This document shows, one piece after another, positions 35,282 to 44,142 of a stretch of 52,542 nucleotides of DNA. The position numbers were made by a program, and so were the translations under genes. The stretch's first letter is position 1. Each line of letters opens with the position of its first letter. The stretch spans positions 1-52,542 of the forward strand of contig JAIMAR010000003.1 in NCBI GenBank assembly GCA_023511855.1, given 5' to 3'. The notes below the pieces were generated by a model. The model ran no database searches. It saw only the letters and a list, made by a program, of their open reading frames with translations, and was not told where the DNA came from. This DNA is from Bryobacteraceae bacterium (GTDB lineage: Bacteria; Acidobacteriota; Terriglobia; Bryobacterales; Bryobacteraceae).

Positions 35282-36049
35282 TTAAGCCCTCCAGCGGACG
35301 GATTCCATCGAGCGAGCGGTTAAGAACAGCCCGAGAAAGATCACGGATAGGTAGAAGATGACGTCCTTGCTGTCTAGCACGCCTTTGGAGAACGGCTCGT
35401 AATGCGTCACGACCGACAGGTAGGAAACCACCTTGGCCCAGGCTGCTGTCTCATAGGTGCTCACCCAGTCCAGGATCCACAGCAACAGGCATACCGCGAA
35501 GGTCGCCCCGCCGGCGATGATCTGGTTGCGGGTCATGGTCGAGATCAGCGTGCCGATGGCCAGCAGCGCTCCGCCTTGCAGCAGCAGCCCCAGATATCCG
35601 ACCACGATGGGCCGCCAGTCCGGCTTTCCATAAGCGAACAGAAAGCCCAGATTTAACGCAGGCACCGCCAGCAGGATGACCAGCATCGTTAGGGCCGCGA
35701 ACCACTTGCCCAGGATGATCTCGGTATCGCGGACGGGCGATGTCATCAGCAGCTCAATGGTGCCGCTGCGCTTCTCTTCAGCGAACAGCCGCATGGTGAT
35801 CATGGGAATCATGAACAGGCCGATCACGCTCATGTTCATCATCCAGGGCCGGATCACCCATTCATTCATGTCCATGGGCATGCCGCGGCCGAACATCTGC
35901 GACTCCAGTCCGCGCGTCACAAAAATTGCGACTCCGGCGTAAAAAATGTAGCCGAAGATCAGCGCAAACACCACCAGCAACAGATACGCTATCGGGGACG
36001 CAAAATAGCTCTTCAGCTCCTTGCGGTAAATGGTCCAGACGTTCCTCAT
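35282..36049 (-). CDS. ABC-2 permease (GldF-like)
   Basis: 255 residues from the ATG at 36049 (GGAGG upstream). Six hydrophobic segments; EEKRSGTIELLMTSPVRD is the typical cytoplasmic coupling region. It overlaps the ATPase stop by 4 nt. It should form the membrane channel of the transporter with the GldG-like partner. Confidence 0.87.
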   Translation of the reverse strand: MRNVWTIYRKELKSYFASPIAYLLLVVFALIFGYIFYAGVAIFVTRGLESQMFGRGMPMDMNEWVIRPWMMNMSVIGLFMIPMITMRLFAEEKRSGTIELLMTSPVRDTEIILGKWFAALTMLVILLAVPALNLGFLFAYGKPDWRPIVVGYLGLLLQGGALLAIGTLISTMTRNQIIAGGATFAVCLLLWILDWVSTYETAAWAKVVSYLSVVTHYEPFSKGVLDSKDVIFYLSVIFLGLFLTARSMESVRWRA

Positions 36050-37017
36050 TGGGCGCCTCCCTCCATGGCTTCCTCTTTCGCGGTCAGTTGCAAAAAGATC
36101 TCCTCCAGACTGAAGGCCACGGGACGGAGCTCCGTCAGATTCCACCCGGCTTCGACAATCGCCCGGGCGAGTTCGGCGCGCACCGTCCGTCCCTGTAAAC
36201 TCTCCACTTCAAAAGAACAACGCTTGCCGTCCTCCGCTTTCGGGATCACCCGGCTGACGCCGGGCACCTGCTCCAACCTCCGCCGCACCGCGCCTGGGTC
36301 CAGCGCGGAGTCCTGGCTTTCCACCTCCACGGCCACTGCTTCGGAACCGCGCAGCCGCCGTGTCAGGTTCTCCACCGAGTCGGTCGCCACCAGCTTGCCG
36401 CGGTTGATGATGATCACCTCCTGGCAAGTCTGCTCCACCTCGGGCAGGATGTGCGTGCTCAAGATGATCGTGTGATCCCCCGCCAGGCTCTTGATCAGTT
36501 GCCGCGTCTCGATGATCTGCTTGGGGTCCAGCCCCGCCGTCGGCTCGTCCAAGACCAGCACGTCCGGGTTGTGAATGATGGCCTGCGCCAATCCCACCCG
36601 TTGCCGGTAACCCTTGGAAAGCTTACCCAGCAGCTTCGTACGCACGTCCCCGATGGCGCAGCGCTGAATGACGTTGTCCACCCGGCTCTTGATCTCAGAC
36701 CGCGGGATGCCCTTCAGGCGCGCGACGAAGTCCAGGTATTCAATCACCTCCATCTCCGGATATAGCGGGGGCGCCTCCGGCAAATATCCGATCCGCCGCT
36801 TCACTTCCAACGGCTGCTTCATCACGTCGAAGCCCGCCACCGAAGCCGTGCCGTCCGTAGGCGGCAGATAGCAGGTCAGCACCCGCATGGTGGTCGTCTT
36901 GCCGGCGCCGTTCGGACCCAAGAAGCCGATAATCTTCCCCTTGCCGACCTCAAAGGAGATGTTGTCCACGGCGACAGTGCGCGCGTATCGTTTGGTCAGA
37001 CCCTCTACCTTGATCAT
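36046..37017 (-). CDS. ABC ATP-binding protein (GldA-like)
   Basis: 323 residues from the ATG at 37017 (MIKVEGLTKRY), chosen by homology because neither this nor the upstream ATG has a ribosome-binding site. Walker A GPNGAGKTTT, signature LSKGYRQRVG (Lys replaces the usual second Gly of LSGGQ), Walker B VLVLDEPTAG, switch His in STHILPEVE. The C-terminal ~90 residues are the regulatory tail. First gene of the operon that continues to nicotinamidase. Confidence 0.9.
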   Translation of the reverse strand: MIKVEGLTKRYARTVAVDNISFEVGKGKIIGFLGPNGAGKTTTMRVLTCYLPPTDGTASVAGFDVMKQPLEVKRRIGYLPEAPPLYPEMEVIEYLDFVARLKGIPRSEIKSRVDNVIQRCAIGDVRTKLLGKLSKGYRQRVGLAQAIIHNPDVLVLDEPTAGLDPKQIIETRQLIKSLAGDHTIILSTHILPEVEQTCQEVIIINRGKLVATDSVENLTRRLRGSEAVAVEVESQDSALDPGAVRRRLEQVPGVSRVIPKAEDGKRCSFEVESLQGRTVRAELARAIVEAGWNLTELRPVAFSLEEIFLQLTAKEEAMEGGAQ

Positions 37018-37116
37018 GTTGATTGGACTCGGAGAGTTATCAGACGTACACCCCTCGGGCGGAGGTTCCCCGCCCCCGGCGTGCAATTCAATCATAGAAA
37101 CGCGGCCGAACCCGTG

Positions 37117-37581
37117 TCAAATCAGGCGCCTAACACCACTGGTCCCGCCCTTTCCAAACGGATTGCGGACTATTAGCCCCGGGAACCGTGCGAAATCCCG
37201 GTCCGCAGTCCACAACTCCCGCACTCCGTGTTCCACCAGCAGCGCGGCGATGTGGGCGTCATGGACCAAATTGCCCGCAGCCGCTCCTTCCAGCAGCGCT
37301 TGGCGCATGGCGGAAGCGTGCCGGGGTCCTTCCCCGAGCATCACCAGAGGGGGAGATTGAAGCAGCGATTCCAAGTCTTCTAACACTGAGGTCAAGTCGC
37401 TGGGAGGATCAAAAATGCGCGGATGCGTCACCACGCGGAGGAATTCGTAAACACAGACCCAAGGCAGCGCCCACGTCCTGGCGCCTTCGGCAAGCGTCCT
37501 CAGAAGCCGCCTGGCCTCCTCGTGATACGGCGTCTCTTTCCGGCGCGCAAAGACTAAGATGTTCGTATCAAGAGCGATCAT
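37117..37581 (-). CDS. VapC-like PIN-domain toxin
   Basis: 154 residues. The PIN acidic residues are visible: Asp5 in ALDTNILVF, Glu in VYEFLRV, Asp in VHDAHIAALL and Asp in WTADRDFARF. It is probably a ribonuclease held inactive by the antitoxin encoded just upstream, whose stop it overlaps by 4 nt. Confidence 0.85.
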   Translation of the reverse strand: MIALDTNILVFARRKETPYHEEARRLLRTLAEGARTWALPWVCVYEFLRVVTHPRIFDPPSDLTSVLEDLESLLQSPPLVMLGEGPRHASAMRQALLEGAAAGNLVHDAHIAALLVEHGVRELWTADRDFARFPGLIVRNPFGKGGTSGVRRLI

Positions 37582-37814
37582 TGCCGGCCGTCCATCAGAT
37601 CCAGAAGGGAATCACGGTCGTCCAGACGGACGCCAGGCAACGTGCGCCCCCGTTCGGTGCGCCACTGCAACCGGTACCGCGCCCGGGAAGGCTTGTTGCT
37701 CAGATAATGCCGCAGCGCTTCCTCGACCACTTGGCGAAGAGGCGCGCCCTCGTCCGCGGCGCGCTTCTTGGCCATCCGGAAAAGCTCGTCATTCAGTTCG
37801 AGGGTGGTCCTCAT
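37578..37814 (-). CDS. VapB-like antitoxin
   Basis: 78 residues from the ATG at 37814 (MRTTLELNDELFRMAKKRA), a ribbon-helix-helix start typical of DUF2191 antitoxins; the tail (RLDDRDSLLDLMDGRQ) is the toxin-binding part. The frame runs 42 codons further upstream without a plausible start. Antitoxin-first order and 4-nt overlap with the toxin are usual. Confidence 0.82.
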   Translation of the reverse strand: MRTTLELNDELFRMAKKRAADEGAPLRQVVEEALRHYLSNKPSRARYRLQWRTERGRTLPGVRLDDRDSLLDLMDGRQ

Positions 37815-37821
37815 GCATAAC

Positions 37822-37827
37822 AGCATA
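37822..37827 (-). promoter_or_regulatory. -10-like hexamer of the vapBC-type operon
   Basis: TATGCT on the minus strand, 7 nt before the ATG, with no ribosome-binding site between. This fits a leaderless message. Confidence 0.35.
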
Positions 37828-38025
37828 TCAATGTTGCCATCTTTATGCACAATCCATTCGCGGCGGAAACCCCCCGCCCTCCTCTGCATCAGCGCCCCAG
37901 CCGTGTGAGCCCGCAAGCTTGTAACATTTGGGAGTTCCACCGCCGTTCCAGCCGCACAGAATCTTGACTTCGACTAGACTGGAACGAGGGCTGCTCACTG
38001 TGCACGCCCTCCTGGAGGCTGGGTA

Positions 38026-38751
38026 ATGACGGCAAGAATCGACGAAATTGCGCCGGATGTGCACCGCATCTGCGTCTATGTCCCGGAATTCCAATTGCAG
38101 TTCAATCACTTCTTGATCCGGGACGATGAGCCTCTGTTGTTCCACGCCGGACTTCGAGGCATGTTTCCGCTGGTCCGTGAGGCAGCGGCCCGGATCATCG
38201 ATCCGGGTAAGCTGCGTTGGATCTCATTCAGCCATTTCGAATCGGATGAGTGCGGCGCGCTCAACTCTTGGCTCGAGCTGGCGCCCGCCGCACAGGCCGC
38301 ATGCAGCCTGGTTGGGGCAATCGTCAGTGTGAACGACTACGCTATTCGCCCGCCTCGCGGATTGGCGGATGGAGAGGTGCTGGCCACGGGCAAGTACCGG
38401 TTCCGCTTCTGTTACACAAGGCACTTGCCCCACGGCTGGGACGCCGGTCTGCTCTTCGAGGAGACGCAGCGGACCCTGCTGTGTTCGGATCTGTTCCACC
38501 ATTCCGGCGACGCGCCTCCGCTCACCAGCGGCGACATTGTGGGCCGCTGCAAAGACACCCTGCGCGAGTACCAGCAAGGCCCGCTGGCTGACTATGTCCC
38601 CTATACGCCTGCCACCGGGGGAATTCTGGAGAAGCTTGCTGGGCTCAAACCAGCGACTCTTGCCGTGATGCACGGCTCCAGTTTCCGAGGCAACGGGGAG
38701 CAAGCTCTGCTGGACTTGGCCGTGGTCTACCGCGAGGTTTTCGGCCGCTGA
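38026..38751 (+). CDS. ODP-type metallo-beta-lactamase-fold di-iron protein
   Basis: 241 residues, one domain, no flavodoxin part. It matches the oxygen-binding di-iron (ODP) fold of flavodiiron proteins: His70, Glu72 and Asp74 in SHFESDECG, then His in LPHGWDAG, Asp in CSDLF and His in VMHGSSF. The second His of HxExDH is Glu75 here. Lacking an FMN domain, it may sense O2 or NO rather than reduce it, or take electrons from another protein. Monocistronic, divergent from the VapBC-type pair. Confidence 0.75.
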   Translation: MTARIDEIAPDVHRICVYVPEFQLQFNHFLIRDDEPLLFHAGLRGMFPLVREAAARIIDPGKLRWISFSHFESDECGALNSWLELAPAAQAACSLVGAIVSVNDYAIRPPRGLADGEVLATGKYRFRFCYTRHLPHGWDAGLLFEETQRTLLCSDLFHHSGDAPPLTSGDIVGRCKDTLREYQQGPLADYVPYTPATGGILEKLAGLKPATLAVMHGSSFRGNGEQALLDLAVVYREVFGR

Positions 38752-38826
38752 TACTCTTGCGGCCGCCGATGCGCCATCCAAACCGCCGCCAGAAAGGGCT
38801 GTAAGGGGGCCTGACTTCCCCTGCGC

Positions 38827-39597
38827 CTACAGCCCCATCGCCTGAAAGCCGGCGTCCACGTAAATCACGTTGGCCGTCACGCCCCGGCCCAAGTCGCTGG
38901 CCAAGAACACCGCCGTGTCGCCCACCTCCGCCGGGTCCGTATTGCGCCGCAACGGGGCTCGCTGCGCCACAAAGTCCAGAATCGTGCTGAAATCCTTGAC
39001 CGCCCGCGCCGATGCCGTCTTGACCGGTCCCGCCGAAATCGCGTTGACGCGGATGCCCCGCGGCCCCAGATCGCTCGCCAGGTACCGCACGGCCGCTTCC
39101 AACGCCGCCTTGGCCACGCCCATCACGTTGTAGTTGGGGATGACCCGGTTGGCGCCCAAGTAGCTGAGCGTGGTGATCGATCCGCCTTCGGTCATCAGCG
39201 GCGCGGCCATGCGCGCCACCGCCACCAGCGAGTACACGCTGATATCCTGCGCCAGCAAGAAACCCTGCCGCGACGTCTCCGCAAACGGTCGCGTCAGGTC
39301 CTCGCGCTGGGCAAATGCGATGCTGTGCACCACGGCATCGAGCCGCATTCCCGCGCCTTGCAACTCCGCCGCCAGGCGCTCCAGTTCCTCATCCAGCGAC
39401 ACGTCGCAGGGCCGGACCAAAGCCGCGTCCAGCTCCCGTCCCAGCTCCTCCACCGTCTCCTTCTGGCGCGCGCCCTGGTATGTAAGCACCAACCGCGCGC
39501 CCTCCCGGCGGAAAGCGCCGGCAATTGCGTACGCCAGACTCCATTTGTTGGCAATTCCCAGAATGAGGGCAGTCTTGCCCTCCAGCAACGCAGGCAT
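38827..39597 (-). CDS. fabI: Enoyl-[acyl-carrier-protein] reductase (NADH)
   Basis: 256 residues. GIANKWSLAYAIA is the cofactor loop and the catalytic Tyr156 and Lys163 lie in SYLGANRVIPNYNVMGVAKA, numbered as in E. coli FabI; Tyr146 is also conserved. It reduces trans-2-enoyl-ACP in fatty-acid elongation. It stands alone, divergent from recG. Confidence 0.95.
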   Translation of the reverse strand: MPALLEGKTALILGIANKWSLAYAIAGAFRREGARLVLTYQGARQKETVEELGRELDAALVRPCDVSLDEELERLAAELQGAGMRLDAVVHSIAFAQREDLTRPFAETSRQGFLLAQDISVYSLVAVARMAAPLMTEGGSITTLSYLGANRVIPNYNVMGVAKAALEAAVRYLASDLGPRGIRVNAISAGPVKTASARAVKDFSTILDFVAQRAPLRRNTDPAEVGDTAVFLASDLGRGVTANVIYVDAGFQAMGL

Positions 39598-39633
39598 GAA
39601 CTCGCTATTGTAGCGTGTACACTAGTCGTTCCG
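39598..39633. promoter_or_regulatory. Compact divergent promoter region, fabI/recG
   Basis: 36 bp separate the two start codons. TACAAT (39607-39612, minus) lies 9 nt from the fabI ATG and TACACT (39618-39623, plus) 10 nt from the recG GTG. GTGTACAC at 39615-39622 is an 8-bp palindrome overlapping the latter. Neither gene has a clear ribosome-binding site. Confidence 0.35.
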
Positions 39634-41733
39634 GTGAACCTCGCAACGGAAGTGCGTTACATCAAAGGCGTCGGGCCCGCGCGTGCCGAGACTCTCGCCG
39701 CCAAGGGCATCCGCACCGTGGAAGATCTGCTCCTGTACACTCCCTTCCGCTACGAGGACCGCACGAATCTGAAGCCGATCTCCAGCCTCGCGCCCGGGGA
39801 GATGGCGACCGTCATCGCCACCGCGGAGGCAGCCCATCTAACCGGCCTCCGCAGCCGTTCGTTGGGCATCTTCGAAGCGGTGTTCTCCGATGGCTCCCGC
39901 AGCCGCCTGCTGGGGCGCTGGTTTCATGGCGCATATCTCAAAGAGGTTCTGCGCCCGGGTCAGAAGGTGGCCCTCTACGGAAAGGTCGAGCTGGACGGCT
40001 ATACCGGCGAGATCCTGATGCACCACCCTGAGTTCGAAATCCTTTCCGGCGAAGAGGACGAAGGCGAGCCATCCCTGCACGTGGGCCGCATCACTCCCAT
40101 CTACGAGGCCGCCGGCAAGATTACGACGCGCGTCTTCCGCCGCCTGATGCATAACGTCCTTTCCTCGTTGGATGGGATGCCGGATCTGTTGCCGGAATAC
40201 ATCCGCCGCCGCCTCAAGCTGCCGGACCGCTGGAGCGCCATCCAGCGCGTCCACTTCCCGCCGCAGGACGCCGACCTGCGGCTGCTCAACGAATTCCGCG
40301 ACCAGGCTCAGATCCGCCTCATTTTCGAGGAATTCTTCTGGCTGGAGCTGGGCCTGACGCTCAAGCGCGCCCAGACCAAAATCCAGCCCGGCATCGCCTT
40401 CGAGCTCTCCGACCGCGCCCGCCAGCAGATCCGCCGCATGCTGCCGTTCCGCCCGACCGCAGCGCAGAAGCGCGCCCTCGGCGAGATCGCGCGGGACATG
40501 GCCTCGCCCCACCCGATGAACCGCCTGCTTCAAGGCGACGTGGGCAGCGGCAAGACCATGGTCGCCGCCCAAGCGGCGATCATCGCGATCGAGAGCGGCT
40601 ACCAGGTAGCCATGCTCGCCCCCACCGAGATCCTGGCCACACAGCACTACCTCTACCTGAAGAATCTCTTTGCGCCGCTCGATTACCGCGTGGTGCTGCT
40701 TACCGGCGGAGGCCGCGCCAAAGAGAAAGCCGCCCTCAAACAGCAGGTCGCCTCCGGACAGGCTCAGGTTGTAGTCGGCACGCACGCGCTGCTCGAAGAG
40801 GATGTCGAGTTCGCCCGCCTGGGGCTTGCCATTGTTGACGAGCAGCACCGCTTCGGGGTCATGCAGCGGCTGCGCCTGATGAAGAAAGGCGTTCACCCCG
40901 ATGTGCTGGTCATGACCGCCACGCCCATCCCCCGCACTCTGGCGCTGACGCTCTACGGCGACCTCGACGTCTCGGTCATCGACGAGCTGCCGCCCGGCCG
41001 TAAGCCCATCATCACCAAGCACGTCGAGTCGAACCGCGTCGAGCTGGTCTATGACTTCCTCAAGAAACAAGTCGCGGCCGGCCGCCAGGCCTATGTCGTT
41101 TACCCCGTCATCGAGGAGTCCGAAACACAAGCCCTAAAGGCCGCTCAGAAAATGCACCAGTACCTGTCCGAGACCGTTTTCCCGGGGATCCCCGTCGGCC
41201 TTCTGCACGGCAAGCTTCGTCCCGAACAGAAGGAAGCCGTCATGCAGGCCTTCAAGCGCGGCGAGATCAAGATTCTGGTCTCGACCACCGTCATCGAGGT
41301 GGGCGTCGACGTGCCGAACGCCACCGTGATGGTGATCGAGCAGGCCGAGCGCTTCGGCCTGGCGCAGCTTCATCAGTTGCGCGGCCGGGTTGGTCGGGGC
41401 GCCGCCCAGAGCTACTGCGTGCTGGTGACCGAGAAGTTGAACGAGACGGCCCGCGAGCGCATCCGCACCATGGTCGAGTCCAACGACGGCTTCTATATCG
41501 CCGAGATGGACCTGAAGCTCAGGGGGCCGGGAGAGTTTTTCGGCACGCGGCAGTCGGGCCTGCCGGCGTTGCACGTCGCCAATCTGCTGCGCGACAAGGA
41601 GCTGCTGGAGCTGGCCCGCGCCGAAGCCGCCGCCTTCGCCGCCCTGCCTCCCTCCCAGGAGGAGTTCCGCCGGGCGGTTGCCTATCTGAAGGACCGCTGG
41701 GAGCGGCGCTACGGCCTGGTGGAGTTGGCCTGA
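39634..41733 (+). CDS. recG: ATP-dependent DNA helicase RecG
   Basis: 699 residues from a GTG at 39634; the longer frame runs through fabI and is rejected. Order: N-terminal helix-hairpin-helix (VRYIKGVGPARAETLAAKG), the wedge OB fold (about 55-160), then helicase lobes with Walker A GDVGSGKT, DEQHRFG, TATPIPRTLALT, HGKLRPEQK and HQLRGRVGRG. It reverses stalled forks and moves branched junctions. Confidence 0.95.
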   Translation: MNLATEVRYIKGVGPARAETLAAKGIRTVEDLLLYTPFRYEDRTNLKPISSLAPGEMATVIATAEAAHLTGLRSRSLGIFEAVFSDGSRSRLLGRWFHGAYLKEVLRPGQKVALYGKVELDGYTGEILMHHPEFEILSGEEDEGEPSLHVGRITPIYEAAGKITTRVFRRLMHNVLSSLDGMPDLLPEYIRRRLKLPDRWSAIQRVHFPPQDADLRLLNEFRDQAQIRLIFEEFFWLELGLTLKRAQTKIQPGIAFELSDRARQQIRRMLPFRPTAAQKRALGEIARDMASPHPMNRLLQGDVGSGKTMVAAQAAIIAIESGYQVAMLAPTEILATQHYLYLKNLFAPLDYRVVLLTGGGRAKEKAALKQQVASGQAQVVVGTHALLEEDVEFARLGLAIVDEQHRFGVMQRLRLMKKGVHPDVLVMTATPIPRTLALTLYGDLDVSVIDELPPGRKPIITKHVESNRVELVYDFLKKQVAAGRQAYVVYPVIEESETQALKAAQKMHQYLSETVFPGIPVGLLHGKLRPEQKEAVMQAFKRGEIKILVSTTVIEVGVDVPNATVMVIEQAERFGLAQLHQLRGRVGRGAAQSYCVLVTEKLNETARERIRTMVESNDGFYIAEMDLKLRGPGEFFGTRQSGLPALHVANLLRDKELLELARAEAAAFAALPPSQEEFRRAVAYLKDRWERRYGLVELA

Positions 41734-42293
41734 TGCGGGTCATCGGCGGAGAGTTCCGCAGCCGCCGCCTCAAGTGCCTCCCCGGTGCGGCCATGCGCCC
41801 GACTCCGGACATGCTTCGCGAGACGCTGTTCAATGTGCTTGCGCCGCTTATCCCGAGCTGCGTCTTCGTGGATGCCTATGCCGGCAGCGGCGCCGTAGGC
41901 ATCGAAGCGCTGAGCCGGGGCGCGGCCCTGGTCTATTTCCTCGAATCCCATCCCCGCGCCGCCGCCCTCATCGAGGCGAACCTTAAGAGCTTGAGTGTCT
42001 CGGACCGCGCCGTTGTCGTCCGCTCCCGCGCAACGGAACAACTCCCGCGCCTCAAAGCGGACATTTTCTTTCTCGACCCGCCTTACGATCAGTCCCGCGA
42101 ATACAGCGCGGCGCTGCGCATTCTGGGCCGCAAGCCGCCCCCTTTGGTGGTGGCTCAGCATTCGGTCCGCCATGCGCTGGAGGAAGCTTACGGCGAACTG
42201 CGGCGGGTGCGCGTCTTGCGCCAGGGAAGCAACGCTCTCAGTTTTTTCGAACCCGCCAGTACAGCGCGAAAGCAGCAACCGGGATCAGATTGA
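41733..42293 (+). CDS. rsmD: 16S rRNA (guanine966-N2)-methyltransferase
   Basis: 186 residues. RVIGGEFRSRRL and RPTPDMLRETLFNVL are RsmD hallmarks, the SAM site is AYAGSGAVGIEALSRGA, and the catalytic motif is DPPY. The ATG shares one base with the recG stop (TGATG). The tail runs 56 bp over the convergent membrane-protein gene. Confidence 0.9.
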   Translation: MRVIGGEFRSRRLKCLPGAAMRPTPDMLRETLFNVLAPLIPSCVFVDAYAGSGAVGIEALSRGAALVYFLESHPRAAALIEANLKSLSVSDRAVVVRSRATEQLPRLKADIFFLDPPYDQSREYSAALRILGRKPPPLVVAQHSVRHALEEAYGELRRVRVLRQGSNALSFFEPASTARKQQPGSD

Positions 42294-42588
42294 TGAGGCA
42301 AATCGGAACAACGTCCCCGTCCCCAACGGCGACTAAGAAAGCCAGCGTGCCACCCATAAGGATTGCCGTCCCGGCCTTGTCCCACTTCAGCATGGCCAGC
42401 AGCCCCGCAATCATGGCAAAGTGAGAGGCCATTGCCACCCACACCCTAGGAGGCGGATACTGGCCATCCGCGCGCAAGAACCATTCCAGAAGGTGTTCGA
42501 CAAAAAAGGAGCCCCAAAACGCCGCAAGAATCAGTGCCAGACCCCTCGCCAGCCACTTGGTGATGCTTCCGGGTTTCAGCTTCGCCAT
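42238..42588 (-). CDS. Small four-helix membrane protein of unknown function
   Basis: 116 residues from the ATG at 42588, 9 nt after AGGAAG. Four hydrophobic helices: LALILAAFWGSFFV, VAMASHFAMIAGLLAML, GTAILMGGTLAFLVAV and CLINLIPVAAFALYW. The helix-1 segment FVEHLLEWF and the polar GDGDVVP loop are notable. The type is common as a small uncharacterised membrane protein. Its 3' end overlaps rsmD on the other strand. Confidence 0.65.
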   Translation of the reverse strand: MAKLKPGSITKWLARGLALILAAFWGSFFVEHLLEWFLRADGQYPPPRVWVAMASHFAMIAGLLAMLKWDKAGTAILMGGTLAFLVAVGDGDVVPICLINLIPVAAFALYWRVRKN

Positions 42589-42763
42589 TCGGAGACACTT
42601 CCTTTCCACTAAAAGGACCGAGAACGTCGGCCGAATGTTCTTCGTCCTGCCGGCTTTCTACTCTCCGACTACCAGGCGCATTTTCAACTGCCAGGCCCGG
42701 ACGTTTCGAGGCGCGGCGTTCTCGGCATCTGCCCGTGGCGCAGTGTGATAGAGTCGTTCCTTT

Positions 42764-44095
42764 ATGCCCGCTCAGACGACCGCCGCGCCCAAACTCCGCC
42801 GGGCGCTCGGCCTCTGGGACCTGGTTTTTTACGGCATCGTGCTGATCCAGCCCACCGCTCCGATGCCGCTGTTTGGGGTGGTCAGCCAGGAGGCCCGCGG
42901 GCACGTCGCCACCACGGTGCTGATCGGCATGTGCGCCATGCTGTTCACTGCCATGAGTTACGGCCGCATGGCCCGCGCCTATCCCAGCGCCGGCTCTGCC
43001 TACACCTACGTCGGCCGCGAGCTTCACCCCAGCTTGGGGTTCGTCACCGGGTGGGGCATGGCCTTGGACTACATGCTCAACCCCATCATCTGCACCATCT
43101 GGTGCAGCAAGGCGGCTCTCAATGTCTTCCCCGAGGTTCCCTACGCCTTCTGGGCGGTCTTTTTCGCGGGCTTGTTCACGGGGTTGAATCTACGCGGCAT
43201 CCGCGCCACAGCCCGGACCAACGAGGTCCTGGTCGGCCTGATGTTCCTGGTTGTCGCTTACTTCTTCTTGGCCGCCATCCGCTATGTGTTCCACCTGCCG
43301 GAGGTCTCCTTCAGCAAGCCCTTCTACGACCCGGAGACCTTCTCGCTGGGCGCCGTTTCCACCGGGGCTTCGATCGCGGTGCTGACCTACATCGGCTTTG
43401 ACGGCATCTCCACGCTTTCCGAAGAGGCCCGCAACCCTCGCCGCGACATTCTGCTGGCGACCGTCCTGACCTGCCTGATTACCGGCTTGCTAGCCACGGC
43501 TGAAGTCTATCTGGGCCAGTTGGTCTGGCCGGATTACAAGAGCTTCCCCGATCCGGACACCGCCTTCGTTTCGGTGGCGGGACGCGCGGGCGGGCCGTTC
43601 TTGTTCCACTTGGTGAATTTGACGCTTCTGGTAGCCACGATCGGATCCGGCTCCGGCGCTCAGCTCGCCGCCGCGCGCTTGCTCTACGGCATGGGCCGCG
43701 ATAACACCATCCCCCGCCGGTTCTTCGGGGCCATCGAGCCAAAGCGGGCTATTCCCCGCAACAACGTGCTCTTTACGGGCGCTCTGGCACTGGCCGGCGC
43801 CTTCACCATGAGCTACCAGCTCGGCGCGGAGCTCCTGAATTTCGGCGCCTTCATCGCCTTCATGGGGGTGAACGCGGCCGCCTTCGTCCGTTACTTCATC
43901 CGTGCGCCGCAGAAAGAGCTCCGGTACTTGCTGCCTCCGGTGCTCGGCTTCCTCATCTGCGGCTACATCTGGCTCAGCCTTCGAACGCCGGCCAAGATCC
44001 TCGGCGGCCTCTGGCTCACGGCCGGCATCCTTTATGGCGCGTGGAAGACCGCGGGCTTCCGCCGTCCGGTCGAGTTCACGATCCCCGAAGAGTAG
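42764..44095 (+). CDS. APC-family amino-acid/amine permease
   Basis: 443 residues, about 12 membrane helices. The helix-1 segment LVFYGIVLIQPTAPMPLFG fits the unwound substrate-binding helix of APC transporters, and IGFDGISTLSEEARNPRRDI is the helix-6/loop signature. SYGRMARAYPSAGSAYTYV is another family motif. It probably carries an amino acid or amine by proton or antiport coupling. Whether it serves the group II decarboxylase far away is not shown. Confidence 0.88.
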   Translation: MPAQTTAAPKLRRALGLWDLVFYGIVLIQPTAPMPLFGVVSQEARGHVATTVLIGMCAMLFTAMSYGRMARAYPSAGSAYTYVGRELHPSLGFVTGWGMALDYMLNPIICTIWCSKAALNVFPEVPYAFWAVFFAGLFTGLNLRGIRATARTNEVLVGLMFLVVAYFFLAAIRYVFHLPEVSFSKPFYDPETFSLGAVSTGASIAVLTYIGFDGISTLSEEARNPRRDILLATVLTCLITGLLATAEVYLGQLVWPDYKSFPDPDTAFVSVAGRAGGPFLFHLVNLTLLVATIGSGSGAQLAAARLLYGMGRDNTIPRRFFGAIEPKRAIPRNNVLFTGALALAGAFTMSYQLGAELLNFGAFIAFMGVNAAAFVRYFIRAPQKELRYLLPPVLGFLICGYIWLSLRTPAKILGGLWLTAGILYGAWKTAGFRRPVEFTIPEE

Positions 44096-44142
44096 CCGCC
44101 TGCGCACCGCCGGAATGGACGGATTCGGCGCGCTGGCTGCTT

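Noticed and set aside
39325-39633. Upstream extension of recG
   Set aside because: It runs through fabI in antisense; RecG homology and length fit the GTG at 39634.
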